A stretch of DNA of 64,000 bases from Burkholderiales bacterium (GTDB taxonomy: Bacteria; Pseudomonadota; Gammaproteobacteria; Burkholderiales; SG8-39): the NCBI GenBank assembly GCA_017880775.1, contig JADGRQ010000024.1, positions 1-64,000 of the forward strand, in the 5' to 3' direction. Of the stretch, positions 12,508 through 20,580 are shown piece by piece; the first letter of the stretch is position 1, and the number at the start of each line of letters is the position of its first letter. Below the pieces are notes generated by a model, which did not search any database, had not been told where the DNA came from, and was given only the letters and a program-made list of their open reading frames with translations. Made by a program: the position numbers and the translations under genes.

Positions 12508-13992
12508 TCACGCCGCCTTGACCCGCGCCTTGGGCCCGGGGTCAGGGTAGAGCATGTTGAACGCGACCGACTGGCCGCCGGACTGAACGATGCGCACGTG
12601 CTCGCGGCGCAATTCCCTCGCGTGCCGCACGCCGCAGGAATGAGAGATCATGTCGATCTCGCGGTTCATGTTGTTGGCGTAGTTCGCCACGCGCAGGTAT
12701 TTCTCCTCCACCACCAACGCGCGCTGCAGGCGCCTGTTGTGCGTGGTCACTCCGGTCGGGCAGGTGTTCTGGTGGCAGCGCAGCGACTGGATGCATCCGA
12801 GCGAAAACATGAAGCCGCGCGCGGTATTGATGAAATCCGCGCCGGCGCACAGCGCCCACGCGGCGCGCGCCGAGGTGACCAGCTTGCCCGAGGCGACCAC
12901 GCGGATGCGCTGGCGCAGGCCTGACTCGATCAGCGCGTCCACCACGCGCGGCAGCGCCTCGTCGATCGACAGGCCCATGTGATCGGCCAGTGCCTGCGGC
13001 GCCGCACCCGAACCACCTTCGCCGCCGTCGATTACCAGGAAATCCGGCGCGACTTCCAGGCCGCGCTTGTGGACCGCGTCGGCCAGTTCGTTCATGAACC
13101 GCCAGCCGCCGATCGCGGTCTTCACGCCCACCGGCCGTCCCGTCAACTCGCGGAGCCAGACGACCCGGTCGAGCAGCTCGTTCACGTTGCCGATATCGCG
13201 GTGCCGGTTGGGGCTGATCGAATCGCGACCTTCGGCAATGCCGCGGATGCGCGCGATCTCCGCAGTGACCTTGATGCCCGGCAGCACGCCGCCTTTGCCG
13301 GGCTTGGCGCCCTGCGAAAGCTTGATCTCGAAGGCCTTCACCACCTTGGCGAGTTCTGTCAGGCGCTCTGCGGAGAGATTTCCCCGCGCGTCGCGCACGC
13401 CGTACTTGGCGGTGCCGATCTGCATGATGATGTCGCAGCCGCCCTCGAGGTGGTAAGGCGAAAGACCGCCCTCGCCCGTGTCGATCCAGCAGCCGGCGAC
13501 CGCCGCGCCGCGCGACAGCGATCGCACTGCAGGCTCCGAGATCGCGCCGAAGCTCATGCCGCTGATGTTGACGATCGAGCGCGCCTCGAACGGCTGTTTG
13601 CAGTAGTTTTCGCCGAAAATCAGCGACGGCGTCGGCAGGCGCTCCTCCTCGAGCACCGGAAACGGATGATTGACGAAGACCAGCGCGCCGGGCTGGCGCA
13701 GGTCGTAGGTCGAGCCGAAGCCGATGACGCCGCCCTCGTTCTTCGCCAGGCGGTACACCCAGCCGCGCGTGGCGCGGTTGAAGGGCATCTCGTCGCGGTC
13801 GCCGGCAAAGAAATACTGGCGGAAGTACTCGCCGAGCTGCTCGAAGAAGTAGCGCAGATGGCCGATGACGGGGTAGTTGCGCAGGACGCCGTGCTTTTTC
13901 TGCGTGATGTCCTGGATGAAGACGAACAGGACGACCAGCAGCAGCGCGAAACCGATCAGCGTCCCGGCGCCGTAAGAAAGCATTTCCTTCAT
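12508..13992 (-). CDS. FMN-binding glutamate synthase family protein, membrane anchored
   Basis: A protein of 494 residues. An N-terminal membrane segment (about residues 8-27, TLIGFALLLVVLFVFIQDIT) is followed by a glutamate synthase GltB-like FMN barrel. Signatures include NISGMSFGAISEPAVRSLSR, DTGEGGLSPYHLEGGCDIIM, KLSQGAKPGKGGVLPGIKV, VIDGGEGGSGAAPQALADH and a C-terminal block with CHQNTCPTGVTTHNRRLQRA holding Fe-S-type cysteines. It lacks the glutaminase and the GltD partner. Such stand-alone proteins are common in Proteobacteria and their reaction is not settled. The nearest gene on this strand is the peroxiredoxin, 82 bp upstream. Confidence 0.88.
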   Translation of the reverse strand: MKEMLSYGAGTLIGFALLLVVLFVFIQDITQKKHGVLRNYPVIGHLRYFFEQLGEYFRQYFFAGDRDEMPFNRATRGWVYRLAKNEGGVIGFGSTYDLRQPGALVFVNHPFPVLEEERLPTPSLIFGENYCKQPFEARSIVNISGMSFGAISEPAVRSLSRGAAVAGCWIDTGEGGLSPYHLEGGCDIIMQIGTAKYGVRDARGNLSAERLTELAKVVKAFEIKLSQGAKPGKGGVLPGIKVTAEIARIRGIAEGRDSISPNRHRDIGNVNELLDRVVWLRELTGRPVGVKTAIGGWRFMNELADAVHKRGLEVAPDFLVIDGGEGGSGAAPQALADHMGLSIDEALPRVVDALIESGLRQRIRVVASGKLVTSARAAWALCAGADFINTARGFMFSLGCIQSLRCHQNTCPTGVTTHNRRLQRALVVEEKYLRVANYANNMNREIDMISHSCGVRHARELRREHVRIVQSGGQSVAFNMLYPDPGPKARVKAA

Positions 13993-14074
13993 ATGCCCGT
14001 CCCCCCGTGCGCGCTGCGCTCGGCGCCCGTGCGGGGGCCATCATAGGCGAATTGCCGGGACTTGACACGCGCGC

Positions 14075-14545
14075 TCAAGCGCGCAGCTTGCGCACCACGT
14101 CGTAGATCTCTGCAGCATGGCCGCGCGGTCTGACCCCGTACGCGGCGTGCCGGATCACGCCTTTCTTGTCGATCACGAAGGTCGAGCGCACGACGCACTC
14201 GCGCTTCACGCCCTCGGCCTGCTTCTCCTGCAGCACCCCGTACTTGCGGCAAACCTCGCTCTCGAAGTCCGACAACAGGTTGACGGACAGGCCGTGCTTG
14301 TCGCGGAACGCGGCGTGCGACAGGCAGTCGTCGGGCGATACCCCGAGGACCACGCATCCCTGGCGCGCGAACTGGTCTTCGTGATCGGAGAAGTCGATCG
14401 CCTGCAGGGTGCAGCCGGGCGTGTCGTCGCGTGCGTAGAAAAACAGCACGACGTTGCGCTTGCCCCTGAACGACGACAGGCTGATTGCCTGCATGTCGGC
14501 GTCGGGAAGCGAGAACGCAGGTGCCGTTTGTCCCAGTTGGAGCAT
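14075..14545 (-). CDS. bcp: Thioredoxin-dependent peroxiredoxin (BCP/PrxQ family)
   Basis: A protein of 156 residues of the PrxQ family that reduces peroxides. RNVVLFFYARDDTPGCTLQA contains the peroxidatic Cys in the TPGCT motif, and VVLGVSPDDCLSHAAFRDKH and RSTFVIDKKGVIRHA match the family. The residue five positions after the peroxidatic Cys, often the resolving Cys, is Ile here (TPGCTLQAIDF). Other cysteines (in SPDDC, EVCRK and KREC) might serve instead. The ATG at 14545 gives the normal family start (MLQLGQTAPAFSLPDADM). It is divergent from the L16 hydroxylase gene. Confidence 0.9.
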   Translation of the reverse strand: MLQLGQTAPAFSLPDADMQAISLSSFRGKRNVVLFFYARDDTPGCTLQAIDFSDHEDQFARQGCVVLGVSPDDCLSHAAFRDKHGLSVNLLSDFESEVCRKYGVLQEKQAEGVKRECVVRSTFVIDKKGVIRHAAYGVRPRGHAAEIYDVVRKLRA

Positions 14546-14565
14546 GACGCTAAGCGTTGCAGTGG

Positions 14566-14571
14566 ATTCTA
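14566..14571 (-). promoter_or_regulatory. Candidate -10 box for the peroxiredoxin gene
   Basis: TAGAAT on the minus strand, 20 bp before the peroxiredoxin ATG at 14545. TTGTCT lies upstream at a long spacing of 19 bp. The site is in the 77-bp divergent gap shared with the L16 hydroxylase promoter. Confidence 0.4.
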
Positions 14572-14610
14572 ATCCAAAGCTTTTGCCGCGAGACAACCCG
14601 CGTGCATGTC

Positions 14611-14616
14611 TATAAT
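14611..14616 (+). promoter_or_regulatory. Perfect -10 box placed 6 nt before the L16 hydroxylase ATG
   Basis: TATAAT ends 6 nt before the ATG at 14623, so transcription would be expected to begin at or next to the A of the start codon. No Shine-Dalgarno sequence is present in the short space. This suggests a leaderless mRNA. Confidence 0.5.
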
Positions 14617-14622
14617 TCCGCC

Positions 14623-15759
14623 ATGCCTGAAGCGCCCGGTGAGTTGCTCGGCGGCCTGAGTGCACGCGAATTCCTGCGCGAGTTTTGGCAAAAGCGGCCG
14701 CTCCTGGTGCGCCGAGCCCTGCCCGGGCTGCGCGGCGCTCCGGGGTTGGACGCGCTGTTCCGGCTCGCGGCGCGCGACGACGCGGACGCGCGGCTGGTCG
14801 AGCGGTTGCCGCGGGGCTGGCGCGTCTCACAGGCGCCGCTCGAGCGCGCCCGGCTGGTATCAGTGCGATCCCCGCGCTGGACGCTGCTGGTCCACGATCT
14901 CGAACTGCGCGTCCCGGCAGCGGAACGGCTGCTGCGGCGCTTTGCGTTCCTGTCCTGGGCGCGCCTCGACGATGTCATGGCAAGCTACGCAACCGCGGGC
15001 GGAGGCGTCGGGCCGCATTTCGATTCGTATGACGTGTTCCTCGTCCAGGGCCCGGGGCGCCGGCGCTGGCGGCTGGCGCGCCCCCGGCGCTGGCGCCTGA
15101 AAAGAAATGCGCCCTTGAAGCTGATCGAAGGATTTCGCGCGGAGGTCGAATGCGTGCTCGAGCCCGGCGACATGCTCTATCTGCCGCCTGGCTGGGGCCA
15201 TGATGGCGTTGCGCTCGAACCCTGTCTGACCTGGTCGATCGGGGCGCGCGCTCCTCACGCCACCGAATTTGCATCCGGGTTTCTCGACTACCTGCAGGAA
15301 CACCGGCTGCCGGCCGGCACCTACCGCGACCCAGGGCGTGCGCCGGCGGGGCAACCCGGGCGCATCGACACCGCGATGCTGCGCTACGCCAAGGCGACGC
15401 TGGCTCGGCTGCGCTGGACGCGCACCGATGTCGCGGAGGCGCTCGGCGAACATCTCTCGACGCCCAAGGCCCACGTGTTCTTCGCACCGCCGCGCCAGCC
15501 CCTTGCGCGCGCACGTTTCCGGCGCCGGCTGGCTTCTGACAACGTCCGGCTCGACCCACGCACTCGGCTGCTCTGGCACGCACGCAGGTTCTTCGTCAAC
15601 GGCGAGGGCTTCGCGCCGTCAGCCGGCGCGCGCGCCGCGCTGGTCTCGCTTGCCGACCAGCGCTGGCTCGAGGGCGTGCATCTTGCGCGCGGCCGATTGG
15701 CCGATCTAATCTTCGACTGGTACCGGCGCGGCTGGCTGGCACTCGAGCGCAACCCATGA
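14623..15759 (+). CDS. roxA: Ribosomal protein L16 arginine hydroxylase (RoxA/YcfD, JmjC-type cupin)
   Basis: A protein of 378 residues, close to the usual length of the YcfD/RoxA family. These Fe(II)/2-oxoglutarate oxygenases hydroxylate an arginine of ribosomal protein L16. The N-terminus has FLREFWQKRPLLVRRALPG, typical of the family. The metal-binding HxD is H132-D134 in VGPHFDSYDVFLVQGPG, and the distal His is H193 in LPPGWGHDGVALEP. The C-terminal region (from about 260) is the winged-helix part. The ATG at 14623 is chosen because the longer frame to 14557 would cover the promoter. The next gene overlaps its stop by 4 bp (ATGA). Confidence 0.88.
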   Translation: MPEAPGELLGGLSAREFLREFWQKRPLLVRRALPGLRGAPGLDALFRLAARDDADARLVERLPRGWRVSQAPLERARLVSVRSPRWTLLVHDLELRVPAAERLLRRFAFLSWARLDDVMASYATAGGGVGPHFDSYDVFLVQGPGRRRWRLARPRRWRLKRNAPLKLIEGFRAEVECVLEPGDMLYLPPGWGHDGVALEPCLTWSIGARAPHATEFASGFLDYLQEHRLPAGTYRDPGRAPAGQPGRIDTAMLRYAKATLARLRWTRTDVAEALGEHLSTPKAHVFFAPPRQPLARARFRRRLASDNVRLDPRTRLLWHARRFFVNGEGFAPSAGARAALVSLADQRWLEGVHLARGRLADLIFDWYRRGWLALERNP

Positions 15760-16277
15760 ACACCGGCGAGACGCGACAGGATACGCACGCGGCGGGCGCG
15801 GTGCAGTACACGCGTTTCGACGGCGCGGCGGACTTCCAGCGGGCGATCGACACGCTGCTCGAGCAGTCCGGCCGCGAGCTGCGCATCTTCGATCCGGACA
15901 TGGCAGCGTTCCGCTTCAATTCCGCCGAGCGCGTCGTCCGCCTGCAACGATTTCTTCTGGCCAGTCGCACGCGCCGTCTGTATCTGGTGGTGCACGAACC
16001 CGGCCATATCGCGAAGCACTGTCCGCGCCTGCTGCATCTGCTGGCCAGGTACAACCACGCCATCCAGATCAACCGCACCGACGAATCGATTCGCGAGCTG
16101 CAGGACAGCTTCGCGGTGCTCGACGCGCGCCACTATCTGCGGCGCCCGGTCGCGCGTTTCTTCCGCGGAGCACTCGGTGTGAACGACGAAACAGAAGCGC
16201 TCGCAATGCGTTCACGCTTCATGGAGATCTGGTCCGCGTCGTCTCCTGCAGTTTCGAGCACCACCGCGGGGCTTTAG
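15756..16277 (+). CDS. Conserved hypothetical protein (DUF7931-like, phospholipase-D-fold-like)
   Basis: A protein of 173 residues with no signal peptide or membrane segment. TLLEQSGRELRIFDPDMAAF, a central YLVVHEPGHIAKHCPRLLHLL, RYNHAIQINRTDESIRELQD and FAVLDARHYLRRPV resemble the small betaproteobacterial proteins that have a PLD-like fold but lack the catalytic HKD motif. Its start overlaps the roxA stop (ATGA), so the two genes are probably co-translated. Function is unknown; the family name is given from memory. Confidence 0.7.
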   Translation: MNTGETRQDTHAAGAVQYTRFDGAADFQRAIDTLLEQSGRELRIFDPDMAAFRFNSAERVVRLQRFLLASRTRRLYLVVHEPGHIAKHCPRLLHLLARYNHAIQINRTDESIRELQDSFAVLDARHYLRRPVARFFRGALGVNDETEALAMRSRFMEIWSASSPAVSSTTAGL

Positions 16278-16282
16278 AGCGG

Positions 16283-16313
16283 TTGGCGCAGCGCAACATT
16301 TGTGCCTTATAAT
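16283..16313 (+). promoter_or_regulatory. Sigma-70-like promoter of the small lipoprotein gene
   Basis: TTGGCG at 16283-16288 and a perfect TATAAT at 16308-16313, spaced 19 bp. The predicted leader is about 55 nt and ends with AAAGGA at 16363-16368, a good ribosome-binding site for the ATG at 16375. Confidence 0.6.
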
Positions 16314-16374
16314 GGATGATCGGTCGGCCGCGTTGGCGGATCGTTATTCAGATCAACCCGTTAAAGGACATGTC

Positions 16375-16590
16375 ATGAACAAGTTGCTGATCGTCGCCGC
16401 TGCGGCCGCCATCGCGCTCGCCGCCTGCGGCAAGAAGGAAGAACCCAAGCCGGCGCCCGCTCCGATGAAGCCTGACGTGGTCGTACCGGCGCCCGCACCC
16501 GCTCCGGCACCGGCACCCGCTCCGATGGAGCCGCCCAAGGCCGACACGCCCGCGCCGGCCGAGCCGATGAAGGACGAGCCCAAGAAGTAA
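16375..16590 (+). CDS. Small Pro/Ala-rich lipoprotein
   Basis: A 71-residue protein. The N-terminus MNKLLIVAAAAAIALAACGK is a lipoprotein signal with the lipobox LAAC, so the mature form is lipid-anchored at Cys18. The rest is low complexity: PAPAP repeats flanked by MKPD and MEPP, ending in PMKDEPKK. It likely spans away from the membrane as a flexible tail. It has its own promoter and terminator, making it a single-gene transcript. No function is known for this type of protein. The ATG at 16375 is fixed by the AAAGGA site and signal sequence. Confidence 0.8.
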   Translation: MNKLLIVAAAAAIALAACGKKEEPKPAPAPMKPDVVVPAPAPAPAPAPAPMEPPKADTPAPAEPMKDEPKK

Positions 16591-16610
16591 CACGAGCGAG
16601 CGTCGAACAG

Positions 16611-16645
16611 ACCGGCGGTGACCGCGAGGCACCGCCGGTTTTTTT
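16611..16645 (+). terminator. Rho-independent terminator after the small lipoprotein gene
   Basis: A perfect 10-bp stem (ACCGGCGGTG at 16611-16620 with CACCGCCGGT at 16630-16639), a 9-nt loop and a run of seven T. It faces the plus strand and sits 20 bp after the lipoprotein stop. Confidence 0.9.
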
Positions 16646-16659
16646 GCCCGCTTTTTCGT

Positions 16660-17436
16660 CTAGCGCAATTCGCGCCAGCCGAAGCCGTCTTCCTGCGTGG
16701 CGACGGAAATCTCTTCCTCGTTGCAACCCAGCACCTTGGCGAGCGCGCGGCGCGCCAGGTCGGGCCGATTATTCTGCTGCGACAGGTGCGCGGCGATCAC
16801 GTGCCTCAACCGCGACCGGTCGATCGCGCCGAGCAACTCGGCCGCTGCGCCATTGTCCAGATGCCCGAGCGGCCCCGCGATGCGCTCCTTCAGCCAGCGC
16901 GGATAATCCCCGTTCAACAGCAGATCGAGCTCGTGGTTGCATTCGAGCACCAGCGCCTCGCAACCGGAGAGCACCTGCACCACGTGCGCGGTCGGCGTAC
17001 CGATGTCCGTAAGCACGCCCAGGCACAGCGCCCCGTCAGAGAACGCGAACTGGACCGGCTCGAGCGCGTCGTGCGGCACCGTGTAGGGCAGTACCTGCAG
17101 ATCGCCGATTGCGATCGGATCGCGCGATTCGATCGGACGCACCAGCGCCGCGGGGTCGAACCTGCCCGACGCCTGTGCGGCGCGCAACGTGCCGTGGGTC
17201 AGCCGCAGCTCGATCGAATGCCGTGCAGCAAATGCGAACGCGCTGCCGAGGTGGTCGTCGTGCTCATGGGTGACGAGGATCGCCGCAACATCCGCGGGAA
17301 CCAGCCCGAGGCGCGCCAGGCGCCGCTCGGTCTCGCGCGGGGATAGTCCGCAGTCGAGCAGTACCCGTGTGCGACCAGACTCCGCGACCAGGCAATTGCC
17401 CTTGCTGCCGCTCGCCAGCGAGGCGAAGCGGATCAT
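16660..17436 (-). CDS. MBL-fold metallo-hydrolase (YycJ/WalJ-like)
   Basis: A protein of 258 residues. The metal-binding motif is VTHEHDDHLG (HxHxDH). The N-terminus MIRFASLASGSKGNCLVAES and the DCGLSPRETERRL stretch are typical of the YycJ/VicX branch. SGCEALVLECNHELDLL and HVIAAHLSQQNN give further metal ligands. Substrate is unknown; related enzymes are thought to be nucleases. It follows bamC by 13 bp on the same strand, giving the order dapA-bamC-mbl common in Betaproteobacteria. The ATG at 17436 is chosen over an upstream extension into bamC. Confidence 0.88.
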   Translation of the reverse strand: MIRFASLASGSKGNCLVAESGRTRVLLDCGLSPRETERRLARLGLVPADVAAILVTHEHDDHLGSAFAFAARHSIELRLTHGTLRAAQASGRFDPAALVRPIESRDPIAIGDLQVLPYTVPHDALEPVQFAFSDGALCLGVLTDIGTPTAHVVQVLSGCEALVLECNHELDLLLNGDYPRWLKERIAGPLGHLDNGAAAELLGAIDRSRLRHVIAAHLSQQNNRPDLARRALAKVLGCNEEEISVATQEDGFGWRELR

Positions 17437-17449
17437 GCCGGGGCGTGGC

Positions 17450-18619
17450 TCACTTGAGCTGGTCGTGGAGCAGCGAGAGGATGCGTTGCGAGGTCTTCGA
17501 CTTGTCAACCAAGCCGTCCTTGCCCATCACCTGCACCTGGCTGTTGTCGCTGGAAGCCGTGACCAAAACCTGGAACTGCTCGGCCTTGACCGACTTGTCA
17601 TCGCTTCGCCAGAACGCCAGGCGCGACAGCAGGCCCGGCTTTTCCTTTGCGATCTCCGTTTCCGGATCCGCATAGCGCACGAAGTAAAGCCCCTTCTGCC
17701 GGTCGCGGTCTTCCACGGTGAAGCCCACCCGGTCGAGCGCAAGCCCCACGCGGCGCCATGCACGGTCGAAGGGCTCGATCACCTGCAACACCTCGGCACC
17801 ATCGGGCTGTTTGGTGAGCGTCGCGCGAAGCCCCTGCGGAGCCGCCGCAAGCATTTCCTTGGCTCCCTCTTCCTGCGCGCCCAACTTCACCATCAGCCGG
17901 CGCAGAAACTCCGCCTCGAGTTCGGGATCCGGCGGTCGCGGCTGCCACACAGTCTGTCCCGCGGGGCTTACGGCCCCCCGCTCCGACGAGGTATACACTT
18001 CGACCATGCCGCGGTGGCTGATATAGACCTCGGTGGTGCCTGGCGCAACGCCCCGCTCGAGGCGCGTGCGAAACTTGTCGCGCTCCGAGGTCGAGTAGAC
18101 CTGGTCGAGCAGCTTGCCGATCGTCTGGCGGATGAAGTCCTGCGGAAGCTTGGCACGGTTCTCGGCCCAATCCGTCTCCATCACGCCGGCGTTGGGCAGT
18201 TCCACAGTGACGAGAAAACCGACTTCCTGCCAGAAATCCTTGACCACCGGCCAGAGCTTTTCGGGCGGCTCCGAGACCACCAGCCAGCGCTGACTGCCGG
18301 AGCGCTCGATGCGCATTTTCTCCATGGTCGGCAACAGCGAGACCGAGTCGGTGCGCGGCTGGCCGCTGCGCTGGGCGTCGTAGGCAGAGAACGTCGTGGC
18401 CTTGTTCTCGGGGACCAGATAGCGGTTATCGCGCGCCGGGGCCGTGAGATCGGGCGGGATCTCGAGCGGCGGCAACTGCCCGGCCGACTTGTAATCGACC
18501 TTTTTGCCCTGGAGCAACTCTTGCGCGCTGCTGCAAGCGCCAAGCAGCAGCGCCGCGCCGACTGCGGCGGCAATCGCCGCGGCGACGGAACGCGGCGCGA
18601 GCGCGCGAGCGCGGCGCAT
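17450..18619 (-). CDS. bamC: Outer membrane protein assembly factor BamC (NlpB)
   Basis: A lipoprotein of 389 residues. The signal ends with the lipobox LLLGACSS (lipidated Cys at about residue 27). After it comes the short segment with VDYKSAGQLPPLEIPPDLT, the part that in known BamC lies along BamD. Two helix-grip domains follow, the first with RWLVVSEPPEKLWPVVKDFW and the second with FDRAWRRVGLALDRVGFTVE and YFVRYADPE. The start codon shares one base with the dapA stop (TGATG), so translation is coupled. BamC is an accessory subunit of the Bam complex in the outer membrane. Confidence 0.9.
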   Translation of the reverse strand: MRRARALAPRSVAAAIAAAVGAALLLGACSSAQELLQGKKVDYKSAGQLPPLEIPPDLTAPARDNRYLVPENKATTFSAYDAQRSGQPRTDSVSLLPTMEKMRIERSGSQRWLVVSEPPEKLWPVVKDFWQEVGFLVTVELPNAGVMETDWAENRAKLPQDFIRQTIGKLLDQVYSTSERDKFRTRLERGVAPGTTEVYISHRGMVEVYTSSERGAVSPAGQTVWQPRPPDPELEAEFLRRLMVKLGAQEEGAKEMLAAAPQGLRATLTKQPDGAEVLQVIEPFDRAWRRVGLALDRVGFTVEDRDRQKGLYFVRYADPETEIAKEKPGLLSRLAFWRSDDKSVKAEQFQVLVTASSDNSQVQVMGKDGLVDKSKTSQRILSLLHDQLK

Positions 18620-19530
18620 CAGGCGCGACCCTCCACCACACGCAGCCCCTCTGCCAGCCTGATGCCCGCCTCGTGCAACGCCCCGCGCACCGCCTCGTGG
18701 AATCGGTCGGCAAGCGTCGTCATCGGCAGACGGATGCCCGGCTCGATCAGGCCCATCTGCGCCAGGGCCCACTTGACGGGGATCGGGTTCGCCTCGACGA
18801 ACAGGCGCTGATGCAGGCCGAGCAGCCGCAGATTGATCTCTCGCGAGGTTTTTACATCCCCGGCCAGCGCGCGGGAACACATCTCGTGCATCAGCCGGGG
18901 CGCTACATTGGCGGTGACCGAGATCACGCCGTGGCCGCCGAGCAGAATCAACGCGAGCGCGGTCGAGTCCTCGCCGCTGTAGATCGCGAACCCCTTCGGC
19001 GCGCGCTTGACGAGGTCGGTGCCGCGCTCGATGTTTGCGGTAGCGTCCTTGATGCCGATAATCCCGGGCACCTGCGCCAGCCGCATCACGGTATCGTTCT
19101 GCATATCCGCGACGGTGCGGCCCGGCACGTTGTAAAGAATCATCGGCAGGTCGACCATCTCCGCAATCTTGCGGAAATGCTGGTATTGGCCTTCCTGAGT
19201 CGGCTTGTTGTAGTACGGCACCACGGATAGACAGGCCGTCGCGCCGGCCTTCTTTGCCGATTCGGTCAACTCGATCGCCTCGGCGGTCGAGTTGCCGCCG
19301 GTGCCTGCGATGATCGGGATGCGACCTTTGGCGTGTTCGACGGCGACCCGGATCAGGTCCTTGTGTTCGTCGAAATCCACCGTGGGCGATTCGCCGGTCG
19401 TTCCGACCACGACGATTCCATCGGTGCCCTCGGCGATGTGCCAGTCGATCAGGCCTTTGAAGCGGGCAAGGTCGAGACGGCCATCCTCGAACATCGGGGT
19501 AACTATTGCGACCAGGCTGCCGGTATTCAT
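18619..19530 (-). CDS. dapA: 4-hydroxy-tetrahydrodipicolinate synthase
   Basis: A protein of 303 residues with a TIM barrel. It condenses pyruvate and aspartate semialdehyde in lysine and diaminopimelate synthesis. Visible motifs: [15 protein letters not shown] near residue 43, [18 protein letters not shown] with the catalytic Tyr, and [14 protein letters not shown] with the Schiff-base Lys. [20 protein letters not shown] is also typical. It starts the dapA-bamC-mbl run. The ribosome-binding region GGAGAAGAGG lies just before the ATG at 19530. Confidence 0.96.
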   Translation of the reverse strand: MNTGSLVAIVTPMFEDGRLDLARFKGLIDWHIAEGTDGIVVVGTTGESPTVDFDEHKDLIRVAVEHAKGRIPIIAGTGGNSTAEAIELTESAKKAGATACLSVVPYYNKPTQEGQYQHFRKIAEMVDLPMILYNVPGRTVADMQNDTVMRLAQVPGIIGIKDATANIERGTDLVKRAPKGFAIYSGEDSTALALILLGGHGVISVTANVAPRLMHEMCSRALAGDVKTSREINLRLLGLHQRLFVEANPIPVKWALAQMGLIEPGIRLPMTTLADRFHEAVRGALHEAGIRLAEGLRVVEGRA

Positions 19531-19563
19531 CGCCTCTTCTCCAACGGTTTCTACCAGCCTGAA

Positions 19564-19569
19564 ATTCTA
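19564..19569 (-). promoter_or_regulatory. Candidate -10 box of the dapA-bamC-mbl operon
   Basis: TAGAAT on the minus strand, 33 bp before the dapA ATG. No clear -35 is seen at 17 bp. Confidence 0.35.
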
Positions 19570-19583
19570 ACCCGTTCAGGCCG

Positions 19584-20117
19584 TTATATGAAGCCGGACG
19601 CGGCCTTGATCGCGCATATTCGTTGAATTAGCGCGGGTTTCGGATGTTCCTGCGGCCCCTCTTCGAATCCTTGCACGTTCATGCTGCCAAACGCCTGCAG
19701 AAGCTCGCCCGGCCGGAGCAGGAACTCGGGGTTGGACGGTTTGCCGTAGCGTTCGTTCCCCAAGGCGAATGTTTCGTAGATCAGCACGCCGCCGGGCGCG
19801 AGCGACGCGAGCAGGTGCGGAAACAACGGGCGGTGCAGATAGTTGGTCACCACGATGCCGGCGAACTGCTTGCCGGTGAACGGCCAGGGATTGCCGTCCT
19901 CGAGGTCGGCGTGGACGGCATGGATGCGATGGATGGCTCGCAGCGATTCGAGCGCCTCGGCGTCGCGCTCGACCGCGGTGACTTCATGCCCCAGTCCGGC
20001 GAGATAGCGCGCATGCCGGCCGCGGCCGCAGGCCACGTCGAGGACCGTACCTCCTTTCCTGATCAGCGGCGCCCAGTGCACCACCCAAGGCGAGGGCGTG
20101 TCGAGGTTGTGCGTCAT
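19584..20117 (-). CDS. Class I SAM-dependent methyltransferase
   Basis: A protein of 177 residues. The SAM-binding motif is GTVLDVACGRGRHARYLAGL (about 23-42), followed by VTAVERDAEALESL (acidic residue for the ribose). VVTNYLHRPLFPHLLASLAP resembles motif IV, and the end has GPQEHPKPALIQRICAIKA. The length and pattern fit small TehB-like methyltransferases. The substrate cannot be told. It is 6 bp from the glyoxalase-fold gene upstream on the same strand. Confidence 0.82.
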   Translation of the reverse strand: MTHNLDTPSPWVVHWAPLIRKGGTVLDVACGRGRHARYLAGLGHEVTAVERDAEALESLRAIHRIHAVHADLEDGNPWPFTGKQFAGIVVTNYLHRPLFPHLLASLAPGGVLIYETFALGNERYGKPSNPEFLLRPGELLQAFGSMNVQGFEEGPQEHPKPALIQRICAIKAASGFI

Positions 20118-20123
20118 TGCCTG

Positions 20124-20495
20124 CTACTGACCGTGCAATGGTTCCATCAGTTCGATGCGGTTGCCGAACGGATCCGATACGAAGACCCGGTCGTAGCCTT
20201 CCAGCGGCTCGTCGTCGCGGACGGCGTAGCCATTCGCCTTGAGCCGATCCACCAGTTGCGCGAGGTCCTCCACCAGCAGCGCCGGATGCGCCTTGCGGGC
20301 GGGCCGGAAATCCGCCTCGACGCCGAGGTGAATCTTGAGTCCGACTTTCTCGAACCACGCGCCGCCGCGCTTCGCGAGTTCCGGCGGCTTGGGTACTTCC
20401 GGAATTCCGAGAATGCGTGAATAGAAGTCGCGGGCCTGTTCCTCCCGCCCCTGAGGCATGGCGAGTTGGACATGTTCGATTGCGATGGCCGGCAT
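20124..20495 (-). CDS. VOC (glyoxalase/bleomycin resistance) family protein
   Basis: A protein of 123 residues. EHVQLAMPQGREEQARDFYS at the N-terminus and VSDPFGNRIELMEPL at the C-terminus are the usual VOC metal-site regions (His near residue 8, Glu near residue 115). The central HPALLVEDLAQLVDRLKANG is also typical. It may be a lyase or dioxygenase-like enzyme. The substrate is not predictable. The gene is followed by the methyltransferase with a 6-bp gap. Confidence 0.82.
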   Translation of the reverse strand: MPAIAIEHVQLAMPQGREEQARDFYSRILGIPEVPKPPELAKRGGAWFEKVGLKIHLGVEADFRPARKAHPALLVEDLAQLVDRLKANGYAVRDDEPLEGYDRVFVSDPFGNRIELMEPLHGQ

Positions 20496-20580
20496 GGCAG
20501 ACTCTTTGTCAACTCTTTCGCGCGAACTTTGTCGTCTTCTGCTTGCGCGATGATAGTCGAGCTTGAGATTCCTTACCTGA

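Noticed and set aside
12260-12511. Small minus-strand frame starting GTG at 12511 with a hydrophobic N-terminus, overlapping the FMN protein stop
   Set aside because: It runs on into the antisense of the nnr gene; no conserved sequence seen beyond the first 30 residues.
16353-16632. Gly/Ala-rich minus-strand frames opposite the small lipoprotein
   Set aside because: Mirror of the PAPAP repeats; the lipobox and ribosome-binding site support the plus strand only.
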